A stretch of 5,901 bases of DNA from Phycisphaerae bacterium (GTDB taxonomy: Bacteria > Planctomycetota > Phycisphaerae > SM23-33), in NCBI GenBank assembly GCA_030628445.1, contig DAOVQV010000113.1, positions 1 through 5,901 on the forward strand, in the 5' to 3' direction. This document shows, piece by piece, positions 5,083 through 5,901 of this stretch (positions are counted from its first letter, which is position 1; the number at the start of each line of letters is the position of its first letter). The notes under the pieces are model-generated. The model was not told the DNA's origin. It worked only from the letters and a program-made list of their open reading frames with translations, and searched no databases. Made by a program: the position numbers and the translations under genes.

Positions 5083-5901
5083 CTATTTCAGATCAGCGTC
5101 GGCCAGCTTGGCGCCTCGTCGTGTCACGACGATGTGCCCGCCCACGGGGCCGCGGCGGTTGAAGTCAATCCGCAGATGCTTGTCACCCCAAGTGCCTTCG
5201 ATACCGCAGGAGTCCAGCCCGTCGGTGAGCTGAACCTGCGGATGGGTGGCCTCGCCGGGCTCCGGGACGTAGATAAGCGCCAGGAAGTTCTGCTCTTCGG
5301 GCTTATCGGCCGGCGTGAAGGCCAGTCGAATCTGAGGCGCATGGCCCAGTCGTGGGAATGTCTCAAGGCTCGGCTCGGCCGGAAGCAGCAACTGCAAGTA
5401 TGCCTTGGCGTCCCACATGGTCTTGGAGACGAATATGTCGCTCGGCTCGGCGGAGGGCTCGCCGCCCAGGGTCTTGGCGTAAAGACTGCCCTTGTCGGAA
5501 ACGGGCCTGTCGCCGAAGAAGCACAGGAACTCACAGCGGCTGGATGGATCGCTCGGGGTGGCGCGGTCAAAGATGACGAACAGCCCCGGGGCGACCACAA
5601 CCACCTGGCGAGTGAAGGATTCGCACATTCGTCGCCCGAAGAAGCTTGAGTTGTAAGCGCCGGTGGCGTCGCCGGCGACGTAGGCGTGTTCGGTCCCATT
5701 CGTGCATGCGAGCAGGCGCGGCTCACAGTCCCGCAGCATCGTGGTCTGCCCGTACCCGTCGATCGTCATCGATACGCTGTCGTTCGTCTCCAGGCGCACG
5801 TTGGGCACGTGGCCGATCAGGTACCCGCGTTTGTAAATGAATATGCCATTCGCGCTGCGGCGCTGGTTGGACGAGAGCCGCGGGCCGCAATCGAACGCGA
5901 A
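5083..5901 (-). CDS. Heparinase II/III-like protein, C-terminal beta-sandwich region (partial)
   Basis: The frame is open to the right edge, so the N-terminus is missing; 272 residues are visible (numbered from the edge). The GTG at 5806-5808 is internal. The fragment resembles the C-terminal domain of heparinase II/III-type proteins, which in characterised members belong to polysaccharide lyases acting on uronic-acid-containing glycans. Clues are FDCGPRLSSN (3-12), FIYKRGYLIG (21-30), GDATGAY (77-83), TRQVVVVAPGLFVIFDRA (97-114), and a beta-rich remainder ending in HIVVTRRGA. Where family members usually carry a His-x-His type motif before the 'h-I-Y-x-x-G' strand, this protein reads NQRRSANG (12-19), so lyase activity is doubtful. 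It converges on hycI with a 98-base gap and is probably unrelated to the hydrogenase. A signal peptide, if any, lies outside the window. Family assignment rests on motif memory. Confidence 0.7.
   Translation of the reverse strand, partial: FAFDCGPRLSSNQRRSANGIFIYKRGYLIGHVPNVRLETNDSVSMTIDGYGQTTMLRDCEPRLLACTNGTEHAYVAGDATGAYNSSFFGRRMCESFTRQVVVVAPGLFVIFDRATPSDPSSRCEFLCFFGDRPVSDKGSLYAKTLGGEPSAEPSDIFVSKTMWDAKAYLQLLLPAEPSLETFPRLGHAPQIRLAFTPADKPEEQNFLALIYVPEPGEATHPQVQLTDGLDSCGIEGTWGDKHLRIDFNRRGPVGGHIVVTRRGAKLADADLK

Noticed and set aside
5077..5649. 190-codon open frame on the plus strand at the right end
   Set aside because: It is antisense to the heparinase-like frame, which has clear domain motifs and runs open to the edge. 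The plus-strand product is a Gly/Leu-rich shadow.
1..5901. CRISPR array, tRNA/rRNA, insertion sequence or defence system
   Set aside because: No repeat-spacer structure, RNA-gene signature, transposase motif or known defence gene was seen on either strand.

Overview
The window is GC-rich bacterial DNA. It carries the 3' part of a cytoplasmic group 3b-type [NiFe] hydrogenase (sulfhydrogenase) locus on the + strand, followed by an unrelated convergent gene on the - strand. The sequence alone does not fix the organism. An anaerobic or microaerobic bacterium fits: it has an NAD(P)-linked hydrogenase, a large divalent-anion transporter and a heparinase II/III-type polysaccharide lyase-like protein. 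That mixture would suit an uncultured sediment or gut member of Planctomycetota, Verrucomicrobiota or a related group, but this is a weak inference.

Layout, + strand: the end of the diaphorase (gamma) subunit with its C-terminal [2Fe-2S] motif (1-276); the small, electron-transfer (delta) subunit (277-1014); the large NiFe catalytic (alpha) subunit (1011-2297); a DASS/SLC13-type anion transporter (2381-3976); an unrecognised 122-residue protein whose C-terminal two thirds look like a winged helix (4061-4429); and a hydrogenase maturation endopeptidase of the HycI/HybD family (4502-4984). The beta subunit (4Fe-4S electron-transfer protein), which precedes gamma in the known hydB-hydG-hydD-hydA order, would lie upstream of the window. 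Minus strand: the C-terminal part of a heparinase II/III-like protein (5083-5901), cut by the right edge.

The first three genes are tightly coupled: a stop codon abuts the next ATG, then there is a 4-base ATGA overlap. The next three follow at gaps of 77-84 bases with no convincing promoter and only one hairpin, so a single transcription unit is plausible. In the expected scheme the large subunit splits or makes H2 at the NiFe site. The delta subunit carries electrons through three Fe-S clusters to the gamma subunit, which exchanges them with NAD(P). The protease removes the large-subunit tail after nickel insertion. How the transporter and the small winged-helix-like protein connect to this is unknown, and they are the least conventional part of the locus.

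Points worth a second look: an aspartate in place of the second cysteine of the proximal-cluster CxxC motif in the delta subunit; a DASS transporter with SEH and SDG where the family usually has SNT; the unexplained winged-helix-like gene between transporter and protease; an imperfect direct repeat in the gap after the large subunit; and a heparinase-type protein whose His-rich active-site motif appears replaced. I saw no RNA gene, CRISPR array, insertion sequence or clear mobile element.
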